Source of the DNA: Latrodectus hesperus
Taxonomy: Eukaryota > Arthropoda > Arachnida > Araneae > Theridiidae
Assembly (NCBI GenBank): GCA_037975125.1
Contig: CM075857.1
Coordinates: 24,235,207-24,299,206, forward strand
Length of the DNA: 64,000 nucleotides
Direction of reading: 5' to 3'
Shown piece after piece: positions 13,270 through 36,121 of the stretch (within the stretch, counting starts at the first letter, position 1; the number at the start of each line of letters is the position of its first letter). The position numbers and the translations under genes were made by a program. The notes beneath the pieces are model-generated. The model had not been told where the DNA came from, did not search any database, and saw only the letters and a program-made list of their open reading frames with translations.

Positions 13270-16200
13270 CTGGAATATAAATCATTCAATTATTAAATGC
13301 TTTACTTGTAACTATCAAGCCAAAGCAAAATCTCTCATTTGAATTTAACATATTTTAATCTTATGCTAATTAAATCCTTCAAAATGCTTAAAATTTTCTC
13401 AATTGAAAATAATTTTTCTGAAAGCTTGCATTTCAAATGCCATGGAAATTATTTATTTTATTTTTGTTATCACAACGCGAATTATTTAAGTTGAAATAAT
13501 TATTAAAAATACGTGATACGTATTAAAAATACGTGTCTCAGTCTCTCCATTTTCGGTTTCGAAAGAATGTTTAGAGATAATTTTTAAATAAATTTAAAAA
13601 AGTAATTTGAATTTGCTGTTTGTTATATCACAGAAATTTAAAATTAAAAAACAAAATTACATCATTTTTAGCTCAAATTCAACATATTCTAGTTTAGAAA
13701 TCACATTTCAAAATTTTTATTAGAAAATAAAATAATAAGTAAATTATATTTCATTGATATACTTCAATATACTGATTTTAATAAATAATTTACTAATTAC
13801 AATTAATCTAATAGTTTTTCATTCCAATGCAAATTTATATTAGAGTCGAGTTAAAATATTTTGGAGACTTTTAAAACATTCTGTAGAATTATCGAATTTT
13901 CCTTGCAAGTTTATAAGTACAATAATGATTTAAAATAAAGATATTTCCACATAAGAAGTAAATTGTTAAATTTTATCTTCTAGTAAATCATTAAAAGAAT
14001 GCTCAATAAGTTATAGAATACAAGATTAAATTTAGTAATATAAACTTACAGTTTTTCGAATCAGATCTCAAAGACTCATATATCTTGATATTACCTTTCC
14101 AAGATTGTAAAATTATCTAAGAATTTAATAAAAAAAAGTTTTTAATAAAATAAATAAAAATTTTATTAGAGAAGAAAGTGATATGGTTCTGAAAGTTTAG
14201 TTTCCAAATCATGAGATTTAAATACTGCTACAAATTATAAAATTGATTAAACACATTGTTTAAAATATACAATATTTCAGAATTGTCAGACGCAGTAATT
14301 TATGCTTTTAATATTAATGAGAAATTAAAAGATGTAGATTTATTGTAATAGAACATATGAGAAATTCAAAAGGAATAAAAATAAAGGCCTACATTATAAC
14401 CAATATTACTTGATTTTCTAATTCGATGTACATTATTTTATGAATGATTTTAGCTAATAAAATACCTAAAACATATTTATTTTAGGTATTTTATTTTAAG
14501 ATAAGGGATTTATCCTAAAATACATGGATATACATAAAAAAGATTTTTTTTAAGTTGTAAAAATTTACAGATTTTTCTTTTCTTTGTAATTAAATTACAT
14601 AGCATTTTATGAAATACATGAATTGACTCAGAAATAATGTTTCGCATTTGAATATACTTTATTTAAAAACAGTAGATTTTCAAAATAAAGTATAGTCAAA
14701 TAAAATATTGTATATAAGGTAATTAGAAGAAATAAAGAAAATAGGATTGTTAGAAAAGAGAGAAAGATTGTAAATTAAATATTCATAATTTTTCAGCTAT
14801 ACAACTTTTAAAAATACTTCCAAACTAAGTAACTGAAGTATACAATTTGTGGTAAGAAATCAAAAACTTAAATTACAAATATAAATAAAAGCACAAAAAA
14901 TTTAGATTTTTTCCAAAGCTTTCTATTATGATATTTTAGGCATAATAAAAAGGTTCTGAATCAGATTTTCTTATGCTTGAGTATAAAATACTTGATGCTT
15001 GAATTTCTCTTATGCTTGAATACAAAATGCCTTCTTATGCTTGAAAATATCCAATCAAATTTAGGTATGTGTAACTGACAAGAACATTTATCTTGCCTAT
15101 GCATAAAAGATACGCATTAAATGGAATTAAGCAAAAACAAAATATTCAATTTTATTTTTGAATCAAAAAATATCAGAATATTGAAATCAAGAAGTTATAT
15201 ATTGTTCAAAATTTTGTATAAAATTGAATACACTTTTTGAAAATATAAAATTACTCATAAAAGGGTTTCTTTTACTCAGGATATATCAAACTGTGATTTC
15301 TTTAGTTTAATATACTGTATTTTATATTGTTTACACAATGTTGATATACAGATAAAATATTGTAATAAATATTTGAAAATAGAATAAAAAATTGTAAATT
15401 TAATTTTTTTGCATATTTACATAGCTAATTATAAATTCTTACATCTTCTTGAATATTATTGATACGAATATGTTAATGAGAATCACAAGTTAGTTCCTTG
15501 ACATTGAACATTTGACATTTCTAAGTAAAGCTTAATTGATTTTATAAAATGTAAATAATACTTTTTTGCAGATAAATCACATCACTAATTTTTTGAAAAA
15601 ACTCAGTCACTTTTCTTGGATTTAATAAAAATTTTTATCATGCAACAGAAAAACACTATTGCTAACAGAAATGAATGAACCATTCGAAGAGGTTTTGAAT
15701 TTATTATTTTTATAAATGTCAATGATATTTTACAGATATAAATATGTTAGTGATAACCACGTGTTTATTCTTAAATTTATGTTTGACACTTTTAAGTAAG
15801 TACTTATAGATTTCATTAACTTGAAATAAAGTTGCTTGAAAATAAATCATATCATTAGTTTTTGGGAAAAACATTCTTTATTTTTCTTGGATTTAAGAGT
15901 AAAAATATTTATTATGCAACAGTAAAATCTCAATTAATAGCAATAATTAGTGAACCACTCGTAGAGGCTCTGAATTTATCAATCTTTCACAAATGTTTTT
16001 CAACGTGACTATTTTAACTCAAACGTACTTGAATTGTGTGTAGTATCTGGACAATCGAAAGACTTAGAAGCAAGAAGTGTGGAACGTTTTTTGTCAGGCA
16101 TAAATCCTTTTTTGTTGCGCCAAGTCATTAATTTTTATACAATTACGAAAAGTCATAAAATTTAATAGCGCTAACCTCGAAAAGGTAATCAAAATAAAAT

Positions 16201-17050
16201 AAGCTCGCCTTTTATCATCACGCCATTAATTTTAACTATTAAAATCTAAAGTAAAACTTTCTGAATTTTTAGGTGCTTTACAAGTAAACATGCATTTTAT
16301 GTAGAAATATACGAGTCATTTTCTTAGTTTTTATGCGTTAACTATAACCATTTAAGTACTAACTGCTTGAATCTATATTATTAATGTCATAGCTTCGGCT
16401 ATAGCAATCTAAAGGATTAAAGTAGTTAAAAAGTTTCCACTTTAAGAGATATATATTCATGTGAGTAAACTATAGAAAGTTCTATTATAGAAATATTTCA
16501 ATGCCTCTTGATTAGTGCTGTCCTGCATTTTAATACTTAATTTAGAATTAAGAAACTCGGTAATATATATTCACAACTAAAATGAGATGAACAACTTTAA
16601 ATTTTATTTCATTTTTGAAATTAGGTAGATTTTGGGGACAATCATACATAATGGTAAATTTATTTAACTCAATGACATTTCCAGATAATTTATTTTCTAT
16701 AAAATAAACTTTCTAAGAAAATATATCATGCATTTTCATTATAATTTGTGAATTTAAAAATAAATAATATATAAATAAATATTTCACAAGAAAAGAAATT
16801 TAAATGTTTTTCCCCATGTATGGTCTTCAACGAAGTAGAATTTAGCAAAACTAAAATGTTCCAGAAAAGTAAGATTAAAATGAAGGTGTAATATCATATT
16901 TTCGAAGGTATAATATTATAAAAATATGTTATACAGTCCATGTTGGCTATTATACGTGAATGTTAATTTTTTAATGAATAAAGAATGAGTAAAATGTTCA
17001 CCGAAAAGGACGCTTAATTATTTGTTTTCACCAATGTTCTGTAACAGAAG
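13270..17050. other. Probable intron/flank of the catulin gene, AT-rich
   Basis: No gene was recognised. It contains a 12-bp-arm inverted repeat at about 14459-14494 (aaaatacctaaa and its complement) and the diverged tandem duplication listed at 15440-15990. Its location upstream of a minus-strand internal exon makes it probable intron. Confidence 0.5.
15440..15990. repeat. Diverged tandem duplication, unit about 275 bp
   Basis: Two consecutive units share ordered blocks. Unit 1 has atatgttaatgagaatcac, ttttcttggatttaataaaa, atcatgcaacagaaaa and gaatgaaccattcgaagagg. Unit 2 has atatgttagtgataaccac, tttttcttggatttaagag, attatgcaacagtaaaa and agtgaaccactcgtagaggc. The order and spacing match, and divergence is high, so the duplication is old. 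Confidence 0.75.
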
Positions 17051-17052
17051 TA

Positions 17053-17947
17053 TTAGGTTGGTGCGTATGAAATGTCGGATTCTTAAGTGATTGTATAAAA
17101 CTGCATATCTTTCTTCAAAAGCTGTTTATTCAATCAAAGTATGCTCCATTCGCTTCAATACACTTCTCCCAACGAGATTTTAAAGCGTAGATGCCTGTCT
17201 TAAATAAATTTTGGTCTTTAGAATTAATAAACTCTGATATCGAGTTTTTTAGACTGTCTTCATTTTCATAGTGTTTGCCCCTTAAAAACAGCTCTAAATG
17301 CTTGAAAAAATGAAAATCGGTCGGCGAGAGATCCGGTGAATAGGGTGGATGCTGCAATGATGAGCATACGTTTAACCGATCCAGCTTATTTCACTCTGTC
17401 AGTGCGTGCGGTACCCACTTGACCATCTTCTTAACCTTGCCAATCTCAGAAAGGTGTCTCAATATCGTTGTATGGTCAACTTTCATCCTGATAGCAAGTT
17501 CCCTCGTGGATACGGCTGGATCCGCTTCCACTAGAGCCTTCAGGTCATCATTCTTCACAGACGTTTTGGGTCTTCCGCGCGGCTCATTTTGCAGTGAAAA
17601 ATCGCCAGTCCGAAATTTTTCGAACCAACGCTGCACTTTCCGATCGTTAACCGTATTCTCCCCAAACGCTTGGTTTATGTTGCGTGCAGCTTTTGCAGCA
17701 CTATTACCAAGTTTGTACTCATATAAGAAAATGACGCGAATGTCGGCAGAATTCTTATCGGCAATATAAACTCAAAAGAAATAAAAAAGGGAAGACCTTC
17801 GAGAAAACCTATTTTGCTGAAATGAGTCTCTGGCAATGGACAATACGAGTATGAATGAGGTTATGCCAAATACAAAAGTATAACGAAAACAGGGAGGAAA
17901 ACGTCCGCATGTAAAGAGAATCCGACATTTCATACGCACCAACCTAA
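17053..17947 (-). mobile_element. Mariner deletion derivative, copy 2
   Basis: An 895-bp element with the same 31-bp terminal inverted repeats as copy 1 and TA duplications at 17051-17052 and 17948-17949. It carries the same internal deletion. It is inserted in an ordinary non-palindromic site (acagaag TA gaatttt). Confidence 0.95.
17130..17756 (-). pseudogene. Truncated mariner transposase, copy 2
   Basis: Same architecture as the other copies: HTH DNA-binding domain, deletion of the first two catalytic Asp residues, then HPPYSPDLSPTDFHFFKHL to the end at GAYFD. Additional damage: the expected ATG is AAG (17754-17756), and codon CGA of the ALTERNK motif has become TGA (17391-17393), a likely CpG transition. 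A 2-bp insertion upstream of the start accounts for the length difference from copy 3. No full product is possible. Confidence 0.92.
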
Positions 17948-17949
17948 TA

Positions 17950-20900
17950 GAATTTTACATTTCTGTTTTTTATAGGCACGCCAACTAAAACAGATTCTTA
18001 TTATATTCCAAAAACGACACACGTGGATATAGCCCACCTTTGAAAAGACCTTTACCAAGATACAATGAAATGTGATTCCTACAAAAGCTTCATTACAACT
18101 TTTTGTTGTTACATGAAACGCTACGTAATGTCAGAGTAAATAAGGAGTAGCTCTGTGAACCCGAATAGCAATCTTCGTAACAAGACTTATGATCCTATCA
18201 CCATTGAACAGCGGGAGATATATGGTGTGGATTCCTATTATCTTCATACTCATCTGTTTTAGCAGGAGCGTGGCTATTTTCCCAATCCATTTCTTTTCAA
18301 CAGCACATTTTATTGACTACTCTTAAAAAAAAACAATCGCCTCCTTAGAGCTCTGTAATAGTCTTTTATCATCAAGAACTCGAAAACCCGATATTGAAAA
18401 ACAAGGCATTTTTAATTTAAAAGTCACGCAGTTGAAGGTTTCATTAGAGTTTTAAGATACTATTGGAAGTTAACAAAGAAATACAAATAATTTTCTTTTA
18501 AAATGTCTTATTGAAAGATAAGAACTGTAAAGAGACATAAAATGAAGCAGTTTAACATATTTCTAAAAGACTAAAGTTTTTGGTTGCTTTAGGATTAAAA
18601 TATTTGAGTTTGTATGCTTGTTCATATTACAAAATAAGACCATTTTTAGAAATAGAATATATAGAATGAAAAAAATGCCTAAAAATTAACAACTTTTTGT
18701 AGTTTTGATGTTTATTTATTATCAGTTTTTAATCACAAAATTCTGTAAAATGATTAAATTAATGATTAAAAAAAGTAATCTTAATATCCCCAACGTTAGG
18801 ACTGTTGTTCCTTTTATTAAAGTTTTTATGAAATTATATGTGCCATCCCTAATTTTTTTATAACAAAAATAAAATGTGGATTATTTTTTGCTAATTTAAA
18901 TAATTTTAAAAACTTATTGCTAACTTTTGAATATTACTGAAAACTTCTAAAATGAAAAATTCATTACCAGAATGTTTCATAACAAAAATGAATTAATAAT
19001 TTTGTCACGAATCTAGTCCATAGTAAAATATAGTTGATCAAGGTTTGAAAAAATTATAAATTTGAATGTTTCTGATGAGATTTTAATTTAAACAGTTGAC
19101 ACTAAACTGCTACTTATAGGAATATCAGTAGTTAATTAATAATAGTAAAAAATTTACTTTTAATCTAAAATTTAAATTAATTATGGTTATTACTATTAAT
19201 TTAAATTTAAATTATATTTAAATAAATTTGTATGAGCATTTTGTACATCTTTCAAGTGCAAATTTTAATGTAGATTTAAATTCTTTGATCTGCTTAAAAA
19301 TATTATTTCCTAAATTATGAAGGGTTTTATTGTTTTTTGTTTATGTGATAGTAGAAGAAAATATACATACATAAATGTGTTATTTTAATAGTTATTAAAA
19401 TATAATATTTACCAGTAGATTTCATTTTTATTTGAAAATTGTAATAACTAAAATATTATATAAAATAAAGTAAAAATCAGGATATTTTTGTTACATAGAT
19501 GATTATAGAGTAATATGAATTTTCATAAGAATAATTATGTTTCTCGAATAATATTTATTTTAAAACCTTTTAATTTGTTAATTTAAAACATTTTTTAGTT
19601 TTATATCTAAGATAAATTAATCGAATTCAATGAAAATAGTTTACGGAAGATGCTTAAAGATGTTGAACAACGATGTTCAAAAAATGTTTCAATTTAATAC
19701 ATTAATTATGAAAATATCATTAATAACATGTTATAATGAACTAAGCTTTACTCTACATAAAGTATTAAAGTAAAAAAAGGAATTTGTTAAAAAAACTTTA
19801 CATTTAGTTTTGGGAAACCCAAAAGGTGTGGTTTAAAGAAGTTACTAATTATTAGTTGTTCATAGTTCAATCTAAAGGATATTTCAATTAATGGCACTTA
19901 CCTATCAAATAAAAGAAAAACTATTCAGATCCTATATATGCAGTCATTTCAAAATAAATTTGGATATACAATTCAAAATTAAAGCAAACTGCGTCTGATA
20001 AGAGAATATATTCAGTTTTTATAACCTATTTTAAAAATATAAAAGAAAGATTTAATAAAAACGATCTTACGTTATTGCCAAATAAATAATACCTTGTATG
20101 TTTAAAAGTATCTCATATTTAATAGCAATTACAATTCTAGTTTTGATAAATATACCCCTTTCTGTGTTTGAATTTTTATTCAATTGTTTTTCATAAACAT
20201 TATAAATATTTAGATGTTTATGCATTTTTTTCGTAAAAACAGTAACAATTTTTAGTTACATATTCAGTAATTAATAAATACTAATACATTTTTGTCAAAT
20301 ATTTTTATAGTTAGATTTATTGAAACACATGTGGGCTTTTATATCCGCCAAACTGCATTATGTGGTCTGCCTTTATCTCTCTTAATACTGCTATTTAAGA
20401 AATATGAGGAAATATATTCTTTCTATTGGATATGGTATTATTGTTTATTGTGCCGAATAGCTCTAAATGTGTTGAAAATTTCATTTTGAAAGCAATAATG
20501 CTGAAGGTAATGAAATAATGAATAATATTTTACGTATCGAAAATGTATGAAAATATATTTAAACTAAAATTAATATATCTGTAGAGTATAATATATTAAA
20601 CATTCAAAAGTAATTGGAGGTTTAAGTTTTAATAAAATCTTCGCTAATATATATGTAATTTCTTAGTAGATTTTCCATAAATCATTAAAAATATTATACT
20701 TGTATTATACTTTTTCCGTTGTTTTTTACTTTTTAAAAATTATTTGTATTTATGTATTTAATAATAATTATGTATTTATTAATTCATTAGTAATGTATTT
20801 ATTATAATTAATCATCAAATTATTTTATAATAATTTAATAATTAATGAATTAATAATGAATGAATAAATGTTAAATAAACATATATATCCCAAGCATTTT

Positions 20901-20967
20901 AAACTTTATTTCTTAAAATAAAAATATCTTGAAGTTTTTAATTATTTAATGATCTTCTTATAATATC
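17950..20967. other. AT-rich non-coding stretch
   Basis: No gene was recognised. The GC-richer part at about 17990-18300 has no open frame of note. The last 250 bp before the (TA)n array are rich in TTAAT/ATTTAT motifs. Confidence 0.5.
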
Positions 20968-21374
<407 letters not shown>

Positions 21375-21377
<3 letters not shown>

Positions 21378-22339
21378 AATTTTCCGTGCACTTATTAAGA
21401 ACCTCTTGTAAGAATCTGATACATTTTGTGCTAGATTTTTTTATTTTGATAGATATAATGTATAAGGTAATGAAATACAAAATTAAAAATATTTCGTATC
21501 TAAAATATCTGAAAGCACATTTTATCTTAGCTAAAAATAATATCACCAGAGTAATATTTAAATTTGATAATAAATAAAACAACTATTTAACTTTCGCAAT
21601 CCAATGTCTTTTTTATGTAAAAATACTCAGATTTCAAACTTAAAATTCATGAATTTTGAATATTGAAAGCAGCTGAGATCATTTCATAAATAATGTATTT
21701 TTGGCAATACCGGATATCAAAATTCTTTTTAGTATGCAGTTCCATTTATCATAAATCTTCAACTTTTATTCCGGAATACTAATAAGAACACGTTGAAAAT
21801 CTCTCTCACTCTTGAAACAAGACACCGACATTTCGGTATTCTACAATTTTGGAGGAATAAATGTAAAATGAAATGTAAGACGATAGTCTGCACATCTTTC
21901 CGGCTTTTCTTTTTCTTCCCTGAATTTAAGTCTTCCTGAATTGATTCGATAGAAAAGTCACAGGACGAAGGAAACTTCAGTTCCCAAATAAAGACTTTCG
22001 GCTTTTCGTTGCCAAAGTTTCCGATGTCACTACCATCCCAAATTGGACATACATGCAATTGGTTGTTGCCTTGGAGTTTATCTACAGAACTTGGCAGAAA
22101 AAGAAAATTTGAAAAGAAAAATAAGATACTTTATTCAGAGAAATAAAACTGAGTTAAGCCAAACATTTTCTGGGAAATTTCAGAGAAAAAAAATCAATCA
22201 TAACTTATTTAAAAGTATGTTTTGCAATAGATGTCTTTAGTAAATGGTATTTTTATTATAAATAAAACTTTACAATTTGTTTTTCTAAGAATATATTATA
22301 ATTTCTTAGAAAAGTAAAACGCACATTTGCAAAAGAAAG

Positions 22340-22343
<4 letters not shown>
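21375..22343. other. Non-coding stretch between (TA)n arrays
   Basis: A GC-richer patch at about 21780-22080 may be an old repeat, but no motif was recognised in its 99-codon minus-strand ORF. Confidence 0.4.
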
Positions 22344-28341
<5,998 letters not shown>

Positions 28342-28343
28342 TA

Positions 28344-29236
28344 TTAGGTTGGTGCGTATGAAATGTCGGATTCTTAAGTGATTGTATAAAACTGCATATC
28401 TTTCTTCAAAAGCTGTTTATTCAATCAAAGTATGCTCCATTCGCTTCAATACACTTCTCCCAACGAGATTTTAAAGCGTAGATGCCTGTCTTAAAAAAAT
28501 TTTGGTCTTTAGAATTAATAAACTCTGATATCGAGTTTTTTAGACTGTCTTCATTTTCATAGTGTTTGCCCCTTAAAAACAGCTCTAAATGCTTGAAAAA
28601 ATGAAAATCGGTCGGCGAGAGATCCGGTGAATAGGGTGGATGCTGCAATGATGAGCATACGTTTAACCGATCCAGCTTATTTCGCTCTGTCAGTGCGTGC
28701 GGTACCCACTTGTCCATCTTCTTAACCTTGCCAATCTCAGAAAGGTGTCTCAATATCGTTGTATGGTCAACTTTCATCCTGATAGCAAGTTCCCTCGTGG
28801 ATACGGCTGGATCCGCTTCCACTAGAGCCTTCAGGTCATCATTCTTCACAGACGTTTTGGGTCTTCCACGCGGCTCATTTTGCAGTGAAAAATCGCCAGT
28901 CCGAAATTTTTCGAACCAACGCTGCACTTTCCGATCGTTAACCGTATTCTCCCCAAACGCTTGGTTTATGTTGCGAGCAGCTTTTGCAGCACTATTACCA
29001 AGTTTGTACTCATATAAGAAAATGACGCGAATGTCGACAGAATTCATATCGGCAATAAACTCAAAAGAAATAAAAAAGGGAAGACCTTCGCGAAAACCTA
29101 TTTTGCTGAAATGAGTCTCTGGCAATGGACAATACGAGTATGAATGAGGTTATGCCAAATACTAAAGTATAACGAAAACAGGGAGGAAAACGTCCGCATG
29201 TAAAGAGAATCCGACATTTCATACGCACCAACCTAA
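28344..29236 (-). mobile_element. Mariner deletion derivative, copy 3 (best preserved)
   Basis: An 893-bp element with 31-bp terminal inverted repeats identical to the other two copies and TA duplications at 28342-28343 and 29237-29238. Its single long ORF is open from end to end. Confidence 0.95.
28421..29047 (-). CDS. Mariner DNA-binding domain fused to transposase tail, intact ORF
   Basis: A 208-residue open product from ATG 29047 (MNSVDIRVIFLYEYKLGNSA); an upstream ATG at 29125 would add 26 residues. Residues 1 to about 110 form the bipartite HTH domain that binds mariner inverted repeats. At about residue 135 the sequence passes from NVCSSL to QHPPYSPDLSPTDF without the roughly 140 residues that normally contain the first two catalytic Asp residues. 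The remainder is the usual mariner C-terminus ending EKCIEANGAYFD. A normal mariner transposase is about 345 residues. Catalysis should be impossible, but end binding could persist, so it might act as a competitor of active transposase (inference). No stop or frameshift has accumulated, in contrast to copies 1 and 2. Confidence 0.85.
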   Translation of the reverse strand: MNSVDIRVIFLYEYKLGNSAAKAARNINQAFGENTVNDRKVQRWFEKFRTGDFSLQNEPRGRPKTSVKNDDLKALVEADPAVSTRELAIRMKVDHTTILRHLSEIGKVKKMDKWVPHALTERNKLDRLNVCSSLQHPPYSPDLSPTDFHFFKHLELFLRGKHYENEDSLKNSISEFINSKDQNFFKTGIYALKSRWEKCIEANGAYFD

Positions 29237-29238
29237 TA

Positions 29239-29989
29239 TTACAATATACGGATTTCACGTATCAATTTTCTTTTTTTTCTTGTAGATTTTCTTTATTTTT
29301 AGACTTCTTTTAAAATTATTAAATTTAAAGAACAATAAAAATATGTAGAATCAATCCAAAATATTTTAAATCTTTTTATGAGATCTAAAAACATAACGCA
29401 ACTATTCATCTGAAGTAGAACAAAACTATCATGTAAAAATTACATTTCACAAACTATTTACAAAAAACCACATTTTACTCTATGCTAATAGAATGAATGT
29501 GTTATAGATATTTAAATTTAAGTATATAACAATAAATTAAGTATTTGTAATATTTTTAATTGGGTTTTATAGACTTCTGGAGATTTTGAAAATTATAAAT
29601 ATGTTATCACTCACTTAAACATTTAAGATAATTTTATAACAAGAACTTGATTTCAATGAAGTTGGTTTAGTGAAATACTGGATCCAAACATGCATGAATA
29701 AAATATAGCTAAAATTCTTTTTTTTTAATTTTATTATTAATGTATTAAATTGTATGGTTGTAATTTGAAATCAAGTCGCAAGATTTAAAGCATATATCTT
29801 CCTATTTGACTTCAAATTATCTCATATTTATGGTAAAAGAATAATATGCTTTAACAATATTTCCGGAACAACAACCATAAGAAATCAGTATATTCACATT
29901 GCAAAAATTATAATAAATAAGGGAAATTATCAGAAAACCAAAAACTAAATTTCGTTTAAAATATCAAAATTTTCCATCAGTTACCCTCA
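29239..29989. other. AT-rich non-coding stretch
   Basis: No gene or element was recognised. Confidence 0.5.
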
Positions 29990-30800
29990 CAAGTTTCTTA
30001 TTGGATGAATTTAAATTATTTTATTAAAATTCAGAAAATTATATAAAAATCAGAAAATAAGAAAATTTAAGATCCATAAATGGAGGCTTAAATTATATAA
30101 AATGCCTATGCTATTAAAATTCATATTCAAAGTGAAAGTCAAGCTAACCAAATATCTTTCTCAACATTATCAATAACAGTAATTTTATACATTTTTTCCA
30201 TCGCATAGACTCCTGAAATTCTTATTAATAGAATTTAAAATAAAATTTATTTATTAAACATGAGAAAGTTATGAAAAATCTGAAAATGAGAAAATAAAAA
30301 ATTAAAATCTTAAATTACATATTTCTCAAATTCTTGTTGATTGAATTTAAAACAAAAATTCAATCAATAAGAATTTGAGAAATATGTCATTAATGATTCT
30401 TATTGATTGAATTTAAAATAAAATTTACTTATTAAGCATGAGAAAGTTTTCAAAAATCTGAAAATGAGAACAAAAATTAAAAATTTTAAATTACATATAA
30501 CGCTTATGCTATCAGAAATTATGTTCGAAGTATACGTTAAGCTTATCAAATATCTTTCCAAAAAATATCAAATTGTAATTTTTATCTTTTTTTTCATCGT
30601 ATAAACTCCCAAGATTCTTATTGATTGAATTTAAAATAAATCTGTTTTACATTAAGCTTGAGAAAGTTATCAAAAATCTTAAAATAGGAAAAATCAAATA
30701 TTAAAATCCATAAATTGGGGGTTAAATCACATATAACGCCTATAACCTATCGAAAATCACATTCGAAGCGAACGTTAAGCTTATCAAATATCTTTCACAG
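29990..30800. repeat. Degenerate tandem repeat, units about 180-220 bp, with hairpin
   Basis: The motif ttcttattgattgaattta or close variants recurs at about 29996, 30218, 30398 and 30615. Each is followed by a variant of gagaaagttatcaaaaatc and, later, by accaaatatctttc-like or cttatcaaatatctttc blocks. An extra partial unit is inverted, forming a hairpin with 32-bp arms (30317-30348 and 30356-30387, one mismatch, 7-nt loop). Confidence 0.75.
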
Positions 30801-30876
30801 AAATGAACTAGATTTCAGCATAACCTAAATCCCTTTTTGGCATTAGATTTTTGGCATAAAATACAATCCTAGCAGA

Positions 30877-30963
30877 TTAACTTCTTCTCTTATCGATGAA
30901 ATTCGCTTCAAATATCCCTTTTCCAAATCCTGGCGGAATTATTATCGCCTGTTTGGCAGCCAT
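30877..30963 (-). CDS. Candidate small ORF or first exon, 28 codons
   Basis: On the minus strand aagatggctgcc gives a strong Kozak-type start at 30963, coding MAAKQAIIIPPGFGKGIFEA plus eight residues. The block 30870-31210 is GC-richer than its flanks and has a tttaaata stretch about 50 bp upstream of the start. It could be the first exon or promoter region of a minus-strand gene, possibly catulin itself, but the peptide matches nothing I know. It may equally be chance. Confidence 0.2.
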   Translation of the reverse strand: MAAKQAIIIPPGFGKGIFEANFIDKRRS

Positions 30964-31139
30964 CTTAAAGAGGCTGTCGAGTTGAGTTATTAATCACTGC
31001 TTCTCTCATTCTATTTAAAGAGGCACGGCTCAGATCTTGGTCAATAACAGGGTTGCGTGAAGAACCAGCAGTTTAAGAAGCCGCAGGCCGAGTCCCTCTC
31101 GTAAGGGTGGACACGTGTGAGGCTTCATAATCGCTTTCA

Positions 31140-34429
<3,290 letters not shown>

Positions 34430-36121
34430 CATTATTTTATTAGATTAAAGTACTATTACAAAAAAGGCAAAAATCGGTGAACTTTAAAAATCTATTTTAA
34501 GCTTTAAAATTTTAAAAAGGGGATAAAAACATAATAAGGATTAAATCAATGAAAACGTTTTTCATTTTTATTAAGAATTTTGATACTAGTTATTAAACAA
34601 AATGATATCTTAAAACTATATTTATACTTTTGAAGTTTTAAGATGTTAGGAAGTTTTCAACGCTTGTATAAAATATGACTTAACTAAAAATATAATATTT
34701 AAACATTGTTGTCTATAATGACAGAAAGTTATCAAGAAAGTTTCATTGATCAAGGAAAAGGAAGTTTAATAGCAACTATGCACGGGAAACAAAGGTTATT
34801 ATAATGGAATTATAAGTGCTTAAATTCTTAAGTGTTAAATTAAAAGGAAATTGCTAGTTTATAGCTTACATTTTTTATCCTATTACAATTATTTTTAATT
34901 TTAAACAAAATATTTTTAAGAAAATATAGAACAGTTTATAGATGATAAGTGAAGAAGAAACTCTATATATATGATACAAATAAATGCTGAATCAACTTTA
35001 GACAAATCTGCCAAAGGCAAGCACACAAGGAGTGTTTGGATCCCATATATGCAGTTTTATTGCACTTTATTACATTCTGGTTAAGGATATCAACTCATAA
35101 GGTCAACTTTTACTGAATAAAATACATATTACATATTAATATTATTTTTACTACACATTTTTACCACATATTTCAGTTATCTTAATTTAATAAAATATCT
35201 CATATTTTACATAAAACTAATTTAATTTTTTATAAATTTTAAGAAAGAAACTTGATTTTGTAAATGAAAAAAATATTTAAATTAAGTAAGTCATAAATAA
35301 ATATATTAAGAAACTTCTTAGTGAACAATTGACGCATAAATTTATGAAATGTTTTAATACATAACATAACCTTTTAGAACGCATTATTTGTAGCATAGTA
35401 CTTTTATAATTGTTAACATTTTCTTAGATCAAACAACCAATAAAATTAATTTATGTAAAAATTAAATTTAAAATAAAATTTAACGTTCGTATAAATTACT
35501 TTGATTTGATTATTAAAAGGAATTAAACTAAACATTGAGATTAAATACATTTGGTTGCTTGCTCTATGAATAAATATCAACTTTTATATATTCAATGTTT
35601 TGATCAATTAACTATCTGACTAACCAGTGGGATACAAAGCTACTTAATCAATAAAATTCATAATAATAAAAAATGTGAAAAATTTTTTTTAAATAATAAT
35701 TGTTTTAATTGCTTTTGTAAACCCACATTACGGATTAAAATGCAGAAATATAATACTTTATACAATCATTAATTCCCAAAAGGACATGAAAATTAAATCC
35801 AACCCACTAGTACTTTCAGCAGATTACTGTTTCAACATCATGTCTAGGGGATAAAAGATGAAAAATAAATTCCAAGCAATTAATTCCAGAGCAACAATCT
35901 CTGGAAACTGAAGAATGAGCATAAATGCATTCGATCACGGCATTTTTACGAAAACAAAATCATTTGCGCTGAAATAAACAAAGATCAAAACGAAAAACAA
36001 TCGCTTTTTCCAATTAGAGATTTCTCCCTGAAACTCCTACTCATTTTAATTGTATTTTCTTTCCGGGAAAGCTCTGATAGTTTTCTCTTTTTCTCCCATA
36101 AAACTTCTTCCCCCAAAGCTT
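34430..36121. other. AT-rich non-coding stretch
   Basis: No gene was recognised. The last 300 bp rise in GC towards the block at 36122. Confidence 0.5.

Noticed and set aside
21759..22058. 99-codon minus-strand ORF
   Set aside because: No motif, no splice context and mixed composition; most likely chance in a GC-richer patch.
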